A stretch of DNA of 64,000 bases from PFL42 sp963789825 (GTDB taxonomy: Bacteria; Chloroflexota; Anaerolineae; Anaerolineales; E44-bin32): contig CAWBME010000010.1 in the NCBI GenBank assembly GCA_963789825.1, positions 1 to 64,000 on the forward strand, written 5' to 3'. Under the pieces are notes generated by a model, which saw only the letters and a list, made by a program, of their open reading frames with translations, ran no database searches and was not told where the DNA came from. Position numbers and translations under genes: made by a program. Shown here piece by piece: positions 27,048 to 36,367 of the stretch (its first letter is position 1; each line of letters begins with the position of its first letter).

Positions 27048-27994
27048 ATGGCTGTTGGCCGAACCGTCGATCCTGGCTCACAGCAGCCCCCGTAGCGAGA
27101 GGAGCCAGGTAGGCTCCGTGCCCGATCACGGTCAGGGCCGGCACGATGATGAGCGCATACGCCAACTGCGGCGCGTCGATCTCCAGCGATCCGTCCGAGG
27201 TGAGGCGCGGCGCTCCCGGCAGCGAGTTCGAGCATCACCGCGTGGTCTGGCCGGCGGGGGTCATACAGCACCGTTTCTGTTTGCTGGTCCTGCAACAGCT
27301 CGGGATACGTGGTCCGCGAAGCGATCTCGTGCAAGCCGCCGTCGGCGTCGGTGAAGTCGAAGGTCAGGCGCACCACCGGACGATGGTTGACCGACATCGA
27401 GGTCGGCTCGGCCGAGAGCAAGGTTGCCTGGGCTAGCACGCCGCCGTGCAACAGCTGGATGGCCTTGATGCCTTCCATCAGGCTGTAGACGACCATCACC
27501 AGGCCGATCAGCGGGAAGATCAGCACGAATAGCCCGGCCAAGGGAATCGGCGCCTGACGCAGCCCCAGGATACGCGAGTTCTCCGGATTGGAGGCGGCAT
27601 ACTCAACCCGCACCAGATCGCCGGGCTGCACGCCCGTCCCAACCGAGAACGAAGCCCCCTCCAGCGTCCGGCCGCCTGGCCCGGCGAAGCGGTAGACGAT
27701 GCGGTAGACCGGCGTGCCGGGCGTGTCGTCGTCGCCGCCTTCGCTGAAGCCGGTGTCCTCGACGGCGGTCACCTGGCCGCGCGTTTCAACCTGGCGCGTG
27801 ATCAGGCGCAGCGGGCCGCTGAAGTCAACATTGACCGCAAACACCCAGACGAAGACCAGCCCGAAGCCCAGGAAGATCCAGCCCATCTGGCTGACCATTC
27901 CACCGAACAACACGCGCAGCTGAACCGGCAAGGGGACGGCCCGCGGGGGATCCAAGGCCGTATCGAAGGGCGCGCGCTGCGTTGGCTCCGTCAC
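26989..27994 (-). CDS. DUF3592-like membrane protein, one frameshift
   Basis: From a GTG at 27994 the protein has a first helix (MGWIFLGFGLVFVWVFAVNV), an extracytoplasmic domain with RGQVTAVEDTGFSE, PVYRIVYRFAGPGGRT and VEYAASNPENSRI, a second helix (LAGLFVLIFPLIGLVMVVYSL) and another beta domain (LRQAP..., RPVVRLTFDFTD). The pattern VYRIVYRF...G...V.Y...NP matches DUF3592. Near 27200-27230 the frame changes and the last helix (LAYALIIVPALTVIGHG) is out of phase. The exact 3' end is uncertain (26989 in the frame of that helix). Confidence 0.6.
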
Positions 27995-28081
27995 CGGCAG
28001 GTCTCCTGGAAGGCCCCGAAACGTATCATAGCGGCAGGCGCGCCGCAAGGGGCGCCGATTCCGCTCGCGCTCCACCGGAAG

Positions 28082-28087
28082 TACAAT
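28082..28087 (+). promoter_or_regulatory. -10 box of the thiolase/DUF35 operon
   Basis: TACAAT 30 nt before the GTG start at 28117. A ribosome-binding site GGAGGA lies at 28107-28112. Confidence 0.45.
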
Positions 28088-28116
28088 CCCTACGACCGTG
28101 ACGACTGGAGGAGCCT

Positions 28117-29481
28117 GTGCGACCGGTATATGTCGTTTCCGGCGGGGTGTCAAAGTTCGCCAAAGCCAGGCCTGACCGCACCTTCCAGGCGGTCGTCAAA
28201 GAGGCCTACGACTACGCCATCACTGACCTCGACCTCGACTTCCCGACTTTCACCCGCTGCGTCGATGGATCGGTCGCCTCCTACTTCTCCGACCACTTCT
28301 CGCGGCAGCTGATGGCCGGGATCATGGTCCAGGACTACCTCGGGCTGTGCCCCAAACCCGGCCACCGTGTCGAGGGCGGCGGCGCAACCGGCGGACTGTG
28401 CCTGCAGGAGGCCTGGAAGTCGATCGCCTCAGGCCACATGGACGTCTGTGTGGCCTACGGCTTCGAGACGATGAGCCACGTCGAGACCTGGAAGGGCAAC
28501 GAGTTCATCGCCCTGGCCTCCGACGTCTCCTGGGACTATCCGGTGGGCGGCTTCTACTCCGGCTACTACGCCATGATGGTCACGCGCCACATGAAGGAGT
28601 TCGGCACGACCGTCGAGCAGATGGCCCACGTGTCGGTCAAGAACCACCTCAACGCCTACCACAATCCCTACGCCCAGAAGCGCAATCGCTACACGATCGA
28701 CGACGTACGCAACGCCCCGATGGTCGCCTGGCCGCTGACCCGCCTCGACATCTGCGTGATGTCCGATGGAGCGGCCGCCGTCATCCTGGCCTCCGAGGCT
28801 GGGCTGCAGCGCTTGCAGGCGGCGGGCGCCGCGCTCCAGCGCCCGCGGGTCTTGCTGACGGGGATCGGTCGCGGCACCGACGCCATGCGCATGGCGGACC
28901 GGCCGCACGTCGACTACGACACCTTCCTGCGGGACTACGCCACCGAGCAGGAGAAGTCCTCCGATGAGACTCGGGCGTACTACAAGCGCCTGTGGGACCA
29001 CGGCACGCGCTACCCCGGCGTGCACTCCTTCCGCGCCGGACGAACAGCGGGCAACATGGCTTACAAGCACGCCGGGATCTCCGACCCCCTGCAGGAACTC
29101 GACTTCATCGAGCTGCACGACGCCTATACCTCGAGCGAGATCCAGACCTACGAGGACCTTGGCCTGTGCCGCTACGGTGAGGGCGGGCCGTTTGCCGCCT
29201 CTGGCAAGGCGTTCATGCCCGGCCTCGACTACGGCCTCAAGCTTCCCGCAAAGCCGGTCTGCCCGGTCAACCCCTCCGGCGGCCTGATCGCCTGCGGACA
29301 TCCGGTCGGCGCCACCGGCCTAATGCAGGGAGTGTTCGCGCTGTGGCAGCTCCAGGGCACAGTCGACAAGCACTTCGGCGACCGCGCGCTGCAGCTCAAG
29401 AATCCGCGCCGCGGCGCGATTCACTCGCACGCCGGCACCGGCACCTACGTCACGGTCAGCATCCTCGAGCGGGAGGCATAG
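28117..29481 (+). CDS. Thiolase-fold acyltransferase/aldolase-like protein lacking the nucleophilic Cys
   Basis: 454 residues of the SCP-x/Ltp thiolase branch. The region that should hold the nucleophile reads HRVEGGGATGGLCLQEAW: Gly89 stands where thiolases have Cys (C-A-S/T-G). The second-half motifs are kept: ELHDAYTSSEIQTYEDLGL with the catalytic His, and CGHPVGATGLMQ. Such Cys-less thiolase-fold proteins are known from steroid side-chain degradation (Ltp2-type aldolases), which work with a DUF35 partner; the next gene is DUF35. So an aldol or lyase reaction on an acyl-CoA is more likely than thiolysis (inference). Start is GTG with GGAGGA upstream. Confidence 0.8.
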   Translation: MRPVYVVSGGVSKFAKARPDRTFQAVVKEAYDYAITDLDLDFPTFTRCVDGSVASYFSDHFSRQLMAGIMVQDYLGLCPKPGHRVEGGGATGGLCLQEAWKSIASGHMDVCVAYGFETMSHVETWKGNEFIALASDVSWDYPVGGFYSGYYAMMVTRHMKEFGTTVEQMAHVSVKNHLNAYHNPYAQKRNRYTIDDVRNAPMVAWPLTRLDICVMSDGAAAVILASEAGLQRLQAAGAALQRPRVLLTGIGRGTDAMRMADRPHVDYDTFLRDYATEQEKSSDETRAYYKRLWDHGTRYPGVHSFRAGRTAGNMAYKHAGISDPLQELDFIELHDAYTSSEIQTYEDLGLCRYGEGGPFAASGKAFMPGLDYGLKLPAKPVCPVNPSGGLIACGHPVGATGLMQGVFALWQLQGTVDKHFGDRALQLKNPRRGAIHSHAGTGTYVTVSILEREA

Positions 29482-29483
29482 CC

Positions 29484-30044
29484 ATGGCCAAGCTTCCAGA
29501 GCAGCGTCCCGAATCCCTTGGCGGCTACGTCGTTCACGGTGTTCCCTTCCCGCTGGAAACCGATCCCGATGCGCTCGCCTTCCTCAAGCGCATGGCGCCG
29601 CTGCAGATCGAACAGGAATACCGGATCACGTATCTGCATTCCTACGGGCAGGACAGCCCTTGGTTCGCCGGCGCCGCCAACCGCCGCCTGCTGGCCACGA
29701 CCGATCCTGTCAGCGGCTACACCTACGCCACGCCCCGCGGCAACGACGTGTACACCGGCGCGGAAACCGAGTGGATCGACATCACCCATCGGCCGGCAAA
29801 GGTGCATGCCTTCACCGTCTGCTACTTTGGCTCGGAGGAGTTCTTGCCAGAGTGCCCCTACGTTCTGGCGCTGATCGAGTACGAAGGGGTGAACACGCTG
29901 TTTCTGACGCGCCTGATGGGCCTGGACCCGCAGCAGGCCACGCTCGACTGGATCGGCATGCGCGTTCGGCCGCGCTTCTTGCGCAACAGCAAGCTCAAGC
30001 CAACCGACGTCTACTTTGTTCCCGCCGACAGCACCGAGGACTAG
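29484..30044 (+). CDS. DUF35 OB-fold protein with lost zinc-ribbon cysteines
   Basis: 186 residues starting 2 nt after the thiolase-like gene. The C-terminal OB domain is typical (PAKVHAFTVCYFGSEEF, PYVLALIEYEG...FLTRLMG, WIGMRVRPRF). The N-terminal zinc ribbon normally has C-x2-C...C-x2-C; here the aligned region reads ATTDPVSGYTYATPRGNDVY and contains no cysteine. DUF35 proteins pair with thiolase-fold enzymes and help hold the acyl-CoA or the complex together. The pair is almost certainly one complex. Confidence 0.8.
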   Translation: MAKLPEQRPESLGGYVVHGVPFPLETDPDALAFLKRMAPLQIEQEYRITYLHSYGQDSPWFAGAANRRLLATTDPVSGYTYATPRGNDVYTGAETEWIDITHRPAKVHAFTVCYFGSEEFLPECPYVLALIEYEGVNTLFLTRLMGLDPQQATLDWIGMRVRPRFLRNSKLKPTDVYFVPADSTED

Positions 30045-30199
30045 TGCCGGAGTGAGCGGGCCGCCTCCCTCACGCTCTCGAGCCACCGGCCCCGATGCGG
30101 CTGCGCTGTGCCGTCCCGGCCCCTGCCGACCAATGGCCACCGCGCAAGCCTGGCCATGCCGGTTGCCCGCCGCCCCGCGCCCAGGGCAGCTGAGACAAG

Positions 30200-30931
30200 A
30201 TGCCTGAGACGCTCTCGCCTGAGGCCCCCAACCTGCGCCTGGCCGCTGGCCGACTGCGCCGCACGCTCTGGGTGTGGGCGGCCATGTTCGCTGCCCTCGC
30301 CGGCCTGCAGTGGTTCGCCCTGCAGCGGGCGCCGGACCCGGCGGCGCTGATCGACGCCCTTGGCCTGATGCTGGTGGCGCTGATCATCGCCCTCGATGCT
30401 CAACCGGTCTACCTGGCGCTCGTCGCCGTCGTCTGGGGAACGTCGCTGGTTCGCCTCGTTCCCGGCGTGGCGGCCGTCTTCGGCCCGGACGTCCTGGTGG
30501 CTCTCGTCGGCAACTCCTGGCCCGAGCAGCTGGCGGCGGCGATCGTGCGCCTGCTGCTGATGGTGACCGCCTGGAATCAGTTCATGCTCTACCGGCTGCT
30601 GTACGGCACGGCGCAATTTCGCGGCGCCGATCCACAGGCGCCGCTCATCCCGGAGGTTGTTCCCAACCGTGCGCCCCGGCTGGCCTTCGCCGGCCGCTGG
30701 CTGGCTGCCGCGGCCCTGGCCTTGGCGCTCGGCGCCATTCCGTTGGCGGACCCCACTGCCCGGGGCCTCGCCCTGCATGCGGCGCTGGTCCTGGCGACCA
30801 TCGCTCTTGGCCTGGGTGTGGGCGCAGCCTTTTCGCCGTTGCCGCGTCGCGCCCCCGCCCTCCAGGCAGCCGTCATCGCCGCAGCAGCCTACTTGCTGGC
30901 ATTGCTCGTGGGAGCTTGGTCGGCGACTTGA
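30200..30931 (+). CDS. Integral membrane protein of unknown function
   Basis: 243 residues with about seven hydrophobic segments, among them LWVWAAMFAALAGLQWFAL, LIDALGLMLVALIIALDAQP, VYLALVAVVWGTSLVRLVPG and AAVIAAAAYLLALLVGAW. A short polar loop (YGTAQFRGADPQAPLIPEVV) lies in the middle. I recognise no family. The stop overlaps the next start (TTGA at 30928), and that gene in turn overlaps the following one, so the three form a tight operon ending in a large lipoprotein. Confidence 0.65.
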   Translation: MPETLSPEAPNLRLAAGRLRRTLWVWAAMFAALAGLQWFALQRAPDPAALIDALGLMLVALIIALDAQPVYLALVAVVWGTSLVRLVPGVAAVFGPDVLVALVGNSWPEQLAAAIVRLLLMVTAWNQFMLYRLLYGTAQFRGADPQAPLIPEVVPNRAPRLAFAGRWLAAAALALALGAIPLADPTARGLALHAALVLATIALGLGVGAAFSPLPRRAPALQAAVIAAAAYLLALLVGAWSAT

Positions 30932-31728
30932 CGACACACCGCTCGGCGCAAGCCTCCACCCCATCCCCGCCTCCCCCTGCCCCGGCCGGGGGAGGTGTCT
31001 TGCGCAGCTTCCGGCCGCCGCGCGCCTACCGCACGCTGCTGTGGGCGCTGGCGCTGGCCGCCTGGCTGATCGCCGCCGTCCTCACCGTGATCGGCCTGTG
31101 GCGCTGGGGTTTGGCCGTGCTGCACTACGGCCCGGTGGTCGTCTGGCCCTGGTCGGCGCCGTGGTTCCTCTCCGCGGCAGCCGCCGTTCTCCTCTCGCTC
31201 TGGCTCACGCTGAATGCCTTCAACGCCTCGCGCCGAGCCGTGCACGAACTGCGCACCGGACTGTTGATCGAACGGCGCAAGGACCGAACCCACGTGCCAT
31301 GGAGCGCAGTCTCCGCCATCTACACCTCGGCCATCCACTACCGCATCCCGCTCTTGAGCACGCCGCGCGTGACGATCGAACTGCTCTCCCAAAGCGGGCG
31401 CAGGGTGCGCTTGCCGGCGGTGTTGGCTGGCGCCGAGCAGCTGGTGAGCTCGATCAAGGCGCGTACCTATCCCCGCTTGCTCGAGGAGTATCGCCAAGCG
31501 TTCAATGCCGGTCTGCCGCTGGATTTCGGACCCCTGCAGCTCAACCGGGCCGGCCTGCAGCACGGCCGGCAGTCACTCGCCTGGAGCGAAATAGACTCTG
31601 TTACACTCGAGCGCGGTCGGTTGACCGTCCGCCCACGGAGCGGCCGGGGATGGCGTATCGCCGTCCGCCGGATTCCGAACGCCGAGGTCTGCCTGCAGCT
31701 CACATCCCACCTGGGTGGTGGATCATGA
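30928..31728 (+). CDS. Membrane-anchored PH-like domain protein
   Basis: About 266 residues from a TTG that overlaps the previous stop (TTGA). A Pro-rich start is followed by two helices (TLLWALALAAWLIAAVLTVI; WFLSAAAAVLLSLWLTLNAF) and then two consecutive beta-rich units: LRTGLLIERRKDRTHVPWSAV...IELLSQSGRR and LQLNRAGLQHGRQSLAWSEI...LTVRPRSGRG. The repeated G-L-x-W-x-x-I pattern is that of bacterial PH-like domains (as in DUF6585-type proteins; tentative). The domains would be cytoplasmic or at the membrane face. Its stop overlaps the next ATG (ATGA). Confidence 0.6.
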   Translation: MTTHRSAQASTPSPPPPAPAGGGVLRSFRPPRAYRTLLWALALAAWLIAAVLTVIGLWRWGLAVLHYGPVVVWPWSAPWFLSAAAAVLLSLWLTLNAFNASRRAVHELRTGLLIERRKDRTHVPWSAVSAIYTSAIHYRIPLLSTPRVTIELLSQSGRRVRLPAVLAGAEQLVSSIKARTYPRLLEEYRQAFNAGLPLDFGPLQLNRAGLQHGRQSLAWSEIDSVTLERGRLTVRPRSGRGWRIAVRRIPNAEVCLQLTSHLGGGS

Positions 31729-34181
31729 CCGCAAAGCAACGCCGCATCGCCGCCGTCTTCCTGTTGGTCCTGCTGGCCCCCGGCTGTGGATTGCTGCCCG
31801 CGGCCCCGATGCCCGACGCCACGCCGGCGCAAACCAGCTCGGCGCCTGGACAGGCGCAGGTCGTGTTTCGGGCCATTCCTCCCGCCGGGACGCCCAACGA
31901 CGCAAGCCTGTCGTTGCTCCTGATGGATCCCGTCACCGGCTTTGCCTACAACAGCCAGGCCAATCCCATGCAAGCCTTGGGCGATGGTACCTGGCAGGCG
32001 ACGCTCAGCCTGCCGTCGGGTTCGCTCGTCTACTACCGCTATGCGCGAACCCAGCCCACCGCTGCGGATGAGTACGCCACCACCGGCGAGCCGGTGGTGT
32101 ACCGGCTGGCCGTCGTCAATGGCGAGACACTGGTGGATGACGTGATTGCCGCCTGGCAGGACGCTCCCTTCAGCGGCCCCACCGGACGGCTGGTCGGTCG
32201 ACTGACCGACGCCTCGACCGGACAAGCGCTCCCCGAGCTGCAGGTAATGGCCGGCGGAATGCGGACCTTCACGGATGGAGAGGGCGCATTCCGCCTCGAC
32301 GGGCTGGTTCCCGGTCTGCACACCCTGGCGATCAGCAGCCTCAGCGGGGCGTATCTGCCTGTGCAGCAAGGGGCCGTCATCGCCGCCGAGAGCGCCACGC
32401 CGGCCGAGCTGCTGCTGCAGCCCGCCACACCGATCCAGGTCGCGTTCGAGGTCACCGTTCCAGAAGGAACGCCGACCACGCAACCCTGGCGGGTCACCGG
32501 CAACTGGCTACAGCTGGGCCACGCGTTCGCCGATCTGCCGGGCGGGGTGCGCGGCCTGGCCACGTCCAGCCCGGCGATGGTGCAGGTCGATCCGACGCAC
32601 GCTCTGCTGCTGCTCTCGCTGTACAGCGGAATGGACCTGCGCTACAAGTACACTCTCGGCGACGGGCTGTGGAGCGCCGAGCGGTCCACTGCCGGCGCGT
32701 TCAACACTCGGCAGGTGATCCTGCCGGACCACGACCTGACGCTCACCGACACCGTCAGCCAGTGGGGCAGCGCAGGCAAGGGACCGGTGGTCTTCCGGGT
32801 CAGCGTGCCGGATGTGACCCCTCCTTCCGAGTCAGTGAGCCTGCAGTTGAATCCCTTCACCTGGTTCGCGCCGCTGCCCATGACTGCGGCCGGCGCCGGA
32901 AGCTGGCAGTTCAACCTGCTCAGCCCGCTCGACTTCGATCTCCCGCTCACCTACCGCTACTGCCGGAACCTGCAGTGCAGCAGTGCCGTGGAGGTTCCAC
33001 CGGCAGAGGCCAACGCCCGGCAGCTAAGCCCGCCCGATGGCCCAATCGAGCGGGCAGACACGGTGTCTGCCTGGGCCGCTTATCCTGCGCCACCCGCCGA
33101 AGTCACCGTCGTCGCACCGGATCTGACGCCCCGGCCGGGCCTGCAAGCCGGCGTCGAGCTGGCGCCGATCTACGACCCGACCTGGTCCGCCTCGATGCCG
33201 CAGGCCCTGGCCGAGCTTGCCGGCATCGGCTCGAATGCCGTGATCTTCACCCCGACGTGGGCCATGCAGGCCTCCGCACCCACTCCCGTGCTGGGCTTCG
33301 AGCCCGGCCTCGGCCCGTTCCAGAGCGAGTTGACCTCAGCCATGACCGAGGCCAGCCGGCTCGGCATGCAGCCGATTCTGCACCCTGTGCTCCGAGCGCC
33401 GGGCGAGGATACGGCTGCCTGGTGGTCCGCCTCCGTCCGCGACGGACCCTGGTGGACGGTCTGGTTCGAGATGTACCGCTCGTTCGTGCTGACCTATGCC
33501 CGCCTGGCAGCCGAGGCCGGCGCCTCGAAGCTCGTGCTCGGCGGCCCGGACGTGGCTCCAGCGCTTCCCTCCGGCCGGCTGCCTGATGGCTCGCCGTCCG
33601 GCGCGCCAGCCGACGCCGATCTGCGCTGGCGGGTGCTGATCGGCGAAGTGCGCACCGTCTTCCCCGGGCGGATCGCCTTCGAACTCGAGCTGGGTCGGAC
33701 GCTTCAGCCGCCGCCCAGCTTCCTCGACGCCGTCGACGAGGTCCATATCTACTTCCATCCCTCGCTCGTGCCGGGCGAGGCGGCCACGCCCGAGGACATG
33801 GCCGCCATGGTCCAGGCGCTGGTCGATGGCAGCCTGCTCTCTACGCCCGAGCTGGCGAACAAGCCGCTCGTGCTCAGCGTCGAGTACCTGTCCGTCGACG
33901 GCGGCGCCACCGGCTGCTTGGCATCCGCCGGCGGCTGCCTGCCGCCGTCAGCCTTCGACGCAGGCGCGGAAGGCGCTCCCTCCCTGCCGGTCGACCTCGT
34001 CGAGCAAGCTAATGCCTTCAACGCCGTCCTGCTCGGGGTGTACCCGCGTCCGGAGATCAGCGGGGTCTTCGCACGCCGCTACCATCCTGCCGCAGCCCTG
34101 CAGGACTTGTCGGCTTCGGTCAACGGCAAACCCGCGCGGGACGTGCTGTGGTACTGGTACTCCCGCATGCTTGCCCGCTGA
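31725..34181 (+). CDS. Multidomain lipoprotein: starch-binding-like modules, carboxypeptidase-regulatory-like domain and TIM-barrel hydrolase-like domain
   Basis: 818 residues. The lipobox is LLAPGCG. Residues about 40-140 form a CBM20-like module (VVFRAIPPAGTPNDASLSLL...LVYYRYAR); about 150-230 a CarboxypepD_reg-like domain (TGRLVGRLTDASTGQALPEL...FRLDGLVPGLHTL); about 235-440 two more CBM20-like modules (VAFEVTVPEGTPTTQPWRV; VVFRVSVPDVTPPSESVSL). The last half (from GVELAPIYDPTWSASMPQAL) resembles a GH113-like (beta/alpha) barrel, with PILHPVLRAPG, LVLGGPDVAPA and FELELGRTL on successive strands. It is an extracytoplasmic, carbohydrate-related protein; substrate and activity unknown. Last gene of an overlapping three-gene operon. 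Confidence 0.7.
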   Translation: MTAKQRRIAAVFLLVLLAPGCGLLPAAPMPDATPAQTSSAPGQAQVVFRAIPPAGTPNDASLSLLLMDPVTGFAYNSQANPMQALGDGTWQATLSLPSGSLVYYRYARTQPTAADEYATTGEPVVYRLAVVNGETLVDDVIAAWQDAPFSGPTGRLVGRLTDASTGQALPELQVMAGGMRTFTDGEGAFRLDGLVPGLHTLAISSLSGAYLPVQQGAVIAAESATPAELLLQPATPIQVAFEVTVPEGTPTTQPWRVTGNWLQLGHAFADLPGGVRGLATSSPAMVQVDPTHALLLLSLYSGMDLRYKYTLGDGLWSAERSTAGAFNTRQVILPDHDLTLTDTVSQWGSAGKGPVVFRVSVPDVTPPSESVSLQLNPFTWFAPLPMTAAGAGSWQFNLLSPLDFDLPLTYRYCRNLQCSSAVEVPPAEANARQLSPPDGPIERADTVSAWAAYPAPPAEVTVVAPDLTPRPGLQAGVELAPIYDPTWSASMPQALAELAGIGSNAVIFTPTWAMQASAPTPVLGFEPGLGPFQSELTSAMTEASRLGMQPILHPVLRAPGEDTAAWWSASVRDGPWWTVWFEMYRSFVLTYARLAAEAGASKLVLGGPDVAPALPSGRLPDGSPSGAPADADLRWRVLIGEVRTVFPGRIAFELELGRTLQPPPSFLDAVDEVHIYFHPSLVPGEAATPEDMAAMVQALVDGSLLSTPELANKPLVLSVEYLSVDGGATGCLASAGGCLPPSAFDAGAEGAPSLPVDLVEQANAFNAVLLGVYPRPEISGVFARRYHPAAALQDLSASVNGKPARDVLWYWYSRMLAR

Positions 34182-34291
34182 CCTTTGCCGGGGGACGACC
34201 CATGTGAGAGGCACGCCCGAAGCTCCCCTTCTGGCGGCACTGGCTTGCTCAGCCGGTGGAGGACCAACCGGCATATGCACCGGGGGTGGCC

Positions 34292-35440
34292 ATGGACTTC
34301 CAACTGACCGAAGAGCAACGCATGTGGCAGCAGGCGGTGCACGACTTCTGTGCCCGCCAGTTGCGGCCATCGGCCGCTGAGTACGACCAGCGTGCCGAAC
34401 TGAACCGCCCCGCCCTGAAGGCCATGGCCCCAATGGGCCTGTTGGGCATGCCCGTGCCCGAGGCCTACGGTGGCGCCGAACTGGACTCCGTCAGCATGGC
34501 CCTGGCGATCGAGGAGCTCGGCGCGGCCTGCGGCGGTACGGCACTGACGGTCGCCGCTCACAATGGACTTGGGTGTGCACCCATCGTCCTGTTCGGCAGC
34601 CAAGCCCAGAAGGACCGATGGCTGCCTGGCCTGGCGTCGGGTGAAGCGGGGCTCGGCGCCCTGGCGCTCACGGAGCCCGGCGCCGGGTCTGACCTGGCGG
34701 CCATCCAGACCACTGCTCGCCGCCAGGGGGACGACTGGATCGTCCACGGCAGCAAAGCCTGGATCACCAATGCCGGCGATGCGGCAGTCATCAACACGTT
34801 GTGCCGGACTTCGGAAACGCCGGGGTCGCACGCCCTGAGCATGATCCTTGTCCCGAGGGACGCACCGGGACTGCACGTCCATCCGCCCGAGAAGAAGATG
34901 GGCGTGCGCGCCTCGCCCACGCACGCCATCTCCTATGAGGAGGTCCGCGTCCCTGCGGATCACCTGCTGGGCGAGGTCGGCGCCGGGCTGCCTCAGACCC
35001 TGCGGGTGCTGGATGGCGGACGGATCAGCATCGGCGCCCTCTCGGTCGGCCTGGCGCGCGCCGCGCTGCAGGAGGCGGAGCGCTACGCTCTGGAACGGAC
35101 CGCCTTCGGCAAGGTATTGGCCGAGCACGAGGCCATCCAGTGGATGATCGCCGATGCAGCCACGCAGATCGAGGCCGCCCGCCTGCTGCTCTGGCACGCA
35201 GCCTGGATGAAGGACCAAGGACAGGGGTTCACCAAGCAGGCGGCGATGGCCAAGCTGTTCGCCACCGAGATGGCGGAGAGCGTCACGCGCAACGCCATCC
35301 AGATTCTCGGAAGCTATGGCTACTCCCAGGAATACCCCGTCGAGCGTATGTACCGTGACGCGCGCCTGATGACCATCGGGGAAGGAACGAGCGAGGTCCA
35401 GCGCATGGTCATCGCCCGCAGGGTGCTGGACGGGACTTGA
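34292..35440 (+). CDS. Acyl-CoA dehydrogenase
   Basis: 382 residues from the ATG at 34292 (MDFQLTEEQRMWQQAVHDF); an in-frame ATG at 34256 would add a non-conserved dozen residues. LGALALTEPGAGSDLAAI is the FAD/substrate signature and WITNAGDA the flavin segment. The C-terminus has QILGSYGYSQEYPVERMYRDARLMTIGEGTSE... with the catalytic glutamate in GEGTSE, as in short-chain and butyryl-type enzymes. It oxidises acyl-CoA to enoyl-CoA, passing electrons to ETF. No ETF or other beta-oxidation gene adjoins it, although the thiolase-fold pair lies 4 kb upstream. Confidence 0.93.
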   Translation: MDFQLTEEQRMWQQAVHDFCARQLRPSAAEYDQRAELNRPALKAMAPMGLLGMPVPEAYGGAELDSVSMALAIEELGAACGGTALTVAAHNGLGCAPIVLFGSQAQKDRWLPGLASGEAGLGALALTEPGAGSDLAAIQTTARRQGDDWIVHGSKAWITNAGDAAVINTLCRTSETPGSHALSMILVPRDAPGLHVHPPEKKMGVRASPTHAISYEEVRVPADHLLGEVGAGLPQTLRVLDGGRISIGALSVGLARAALQEAERYALERTAFGKVLAEHEAIQWMIADAATQIEAARLLLWHAAWMKDQGQGFTKQAAMAKLFATEMAESVTRNAIQILGSYGYSQEYPVERMYRDARLMTIGEGTSEVQRMVIARRVLDGT

Positions 35441-35593
35441 CCGCCGCTCGCGCTTTATGCGGCGCAGGCCGGTGCAGCGAGTTCCCCAGCACGTGCCGGG
35501 CTTGCCGGCGCCGGCCACACCGGCCGTGATGCCAAACCAGCGGGCGACGGCAGGGTTGCCCGCCTCACGCAAGCTTCCTACTATGCTGCAGCG

Positions 35594-36367
35594 CTATCGG
35601 CGCTGAGCGGCGAGCTCCGACTGAGCTTGAAGAAGTCTCAGGGCGATCAAGATGTACCACAGCAGGCGAAACGGCGCCGAGAGCGAGGGTGGCAGCCAGA
35701 CGACCGACGGCGCCAGCAGAAGGACCGGGAAGATCAGCAAGGCGAAGCCGTTGGCCAGGGTGCCGGAGATCCCGGTGGCCTTGCTGAACACCTGCGTGCG
35801 CAGCATCGCAATGGAGAACAGCAGGCCGGCCAGCAAGACGAGCATCCAGCCCAGCATGGCGCCGGTTCCCAGGTGCGCCGCCCCGGGGTTGCTGCGCGCC
35901 AGCACGGCCTCACCGGCAGCCTGAAGCGCCAGGCGATGGGCCTCCCCTCCGCCGCGCCGTAGCGCTGGCTCAGGCTGAGCATGGAGAAGGCCGAGTTCGA
36001 CATGAAGGCCACGCCGATCCCCACCAGGCCCAGCACGGTCGCCACCAGGGACGCGGATCGAGCGGCGCCTCGAAGGGCGTAGAACAGGGCGACGAAGACC
36101 AGGCTCGAGCAGCAGGTACTCGATCAGATCCAGGGCGTCGAGCAGCGCCATCCCAACGAAAGGTTCGGCACGAAGCAGGGCGAACCAGCCGCCCGCCTGA
36201 CTCGGGAGCGGATGGGGGACGGCAAAGACGCCGAAGCCATCGAAGGCCGAGAGTTCGGCGCCGCAGCTGCGCCGAAACACCAGCGCCGCCAACAGCGCCG
36301 CCACGCCCGCCACCAGGTACAGGCTTCGGACCTCCGGAGGCGTGTCCGAACGCTGAGCATCGCTCAT
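35594..36367 (-). CDS. Multi-pass membrane protein, two compensating frameshifts
   Basis: Last gene of a minus-strand run of small membrane proteins. The N-terminal part (SLYLVAGVAALLAALVF; GMALLDALDLIEYLLLEPGL) and the C-terminal part (MLGWMLVLLAGLLFSIAMLR, GTLANGFALLIFPVLLLAP, LLWYILIALRLLQAQ) are in the same frame. The middle is correct only in another frame (TVLGLVGIGVAFMSNSAFSML, about 36045-35950), so one indel near 36070 is undone by another near 35940. SKATGISGTLANGFAL resembles SRWTAYSGLLGNALDL of the gene at 37141-37894, so they are related. Its start overlaps the end of the previous gene by 4 nt. Confidence 0.55.
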   Translation of the reverse strand: MSDAQRSDTPPEVRSLYLVAGVAALLAALVFRRSCGAELSAFDGFGVFAVPHPLPSQAGGWFALLRAEPFVGMALLDALDLIEYLLLEPGLRRPVLRPSRRRSIRVPGGDRAGPGGDRRGLHVELGLLHAQPEPALRRGGGEAHRLALQAAGEAVLARSNPGAAHLGTGAMLGWMLVLLAGLLFSIAMLRTQVFSKATGISGTLANGFALLIFPVLLLAPSVVWLPPSLSAPFRLLWYILIALRLLQAQSELAAQRR

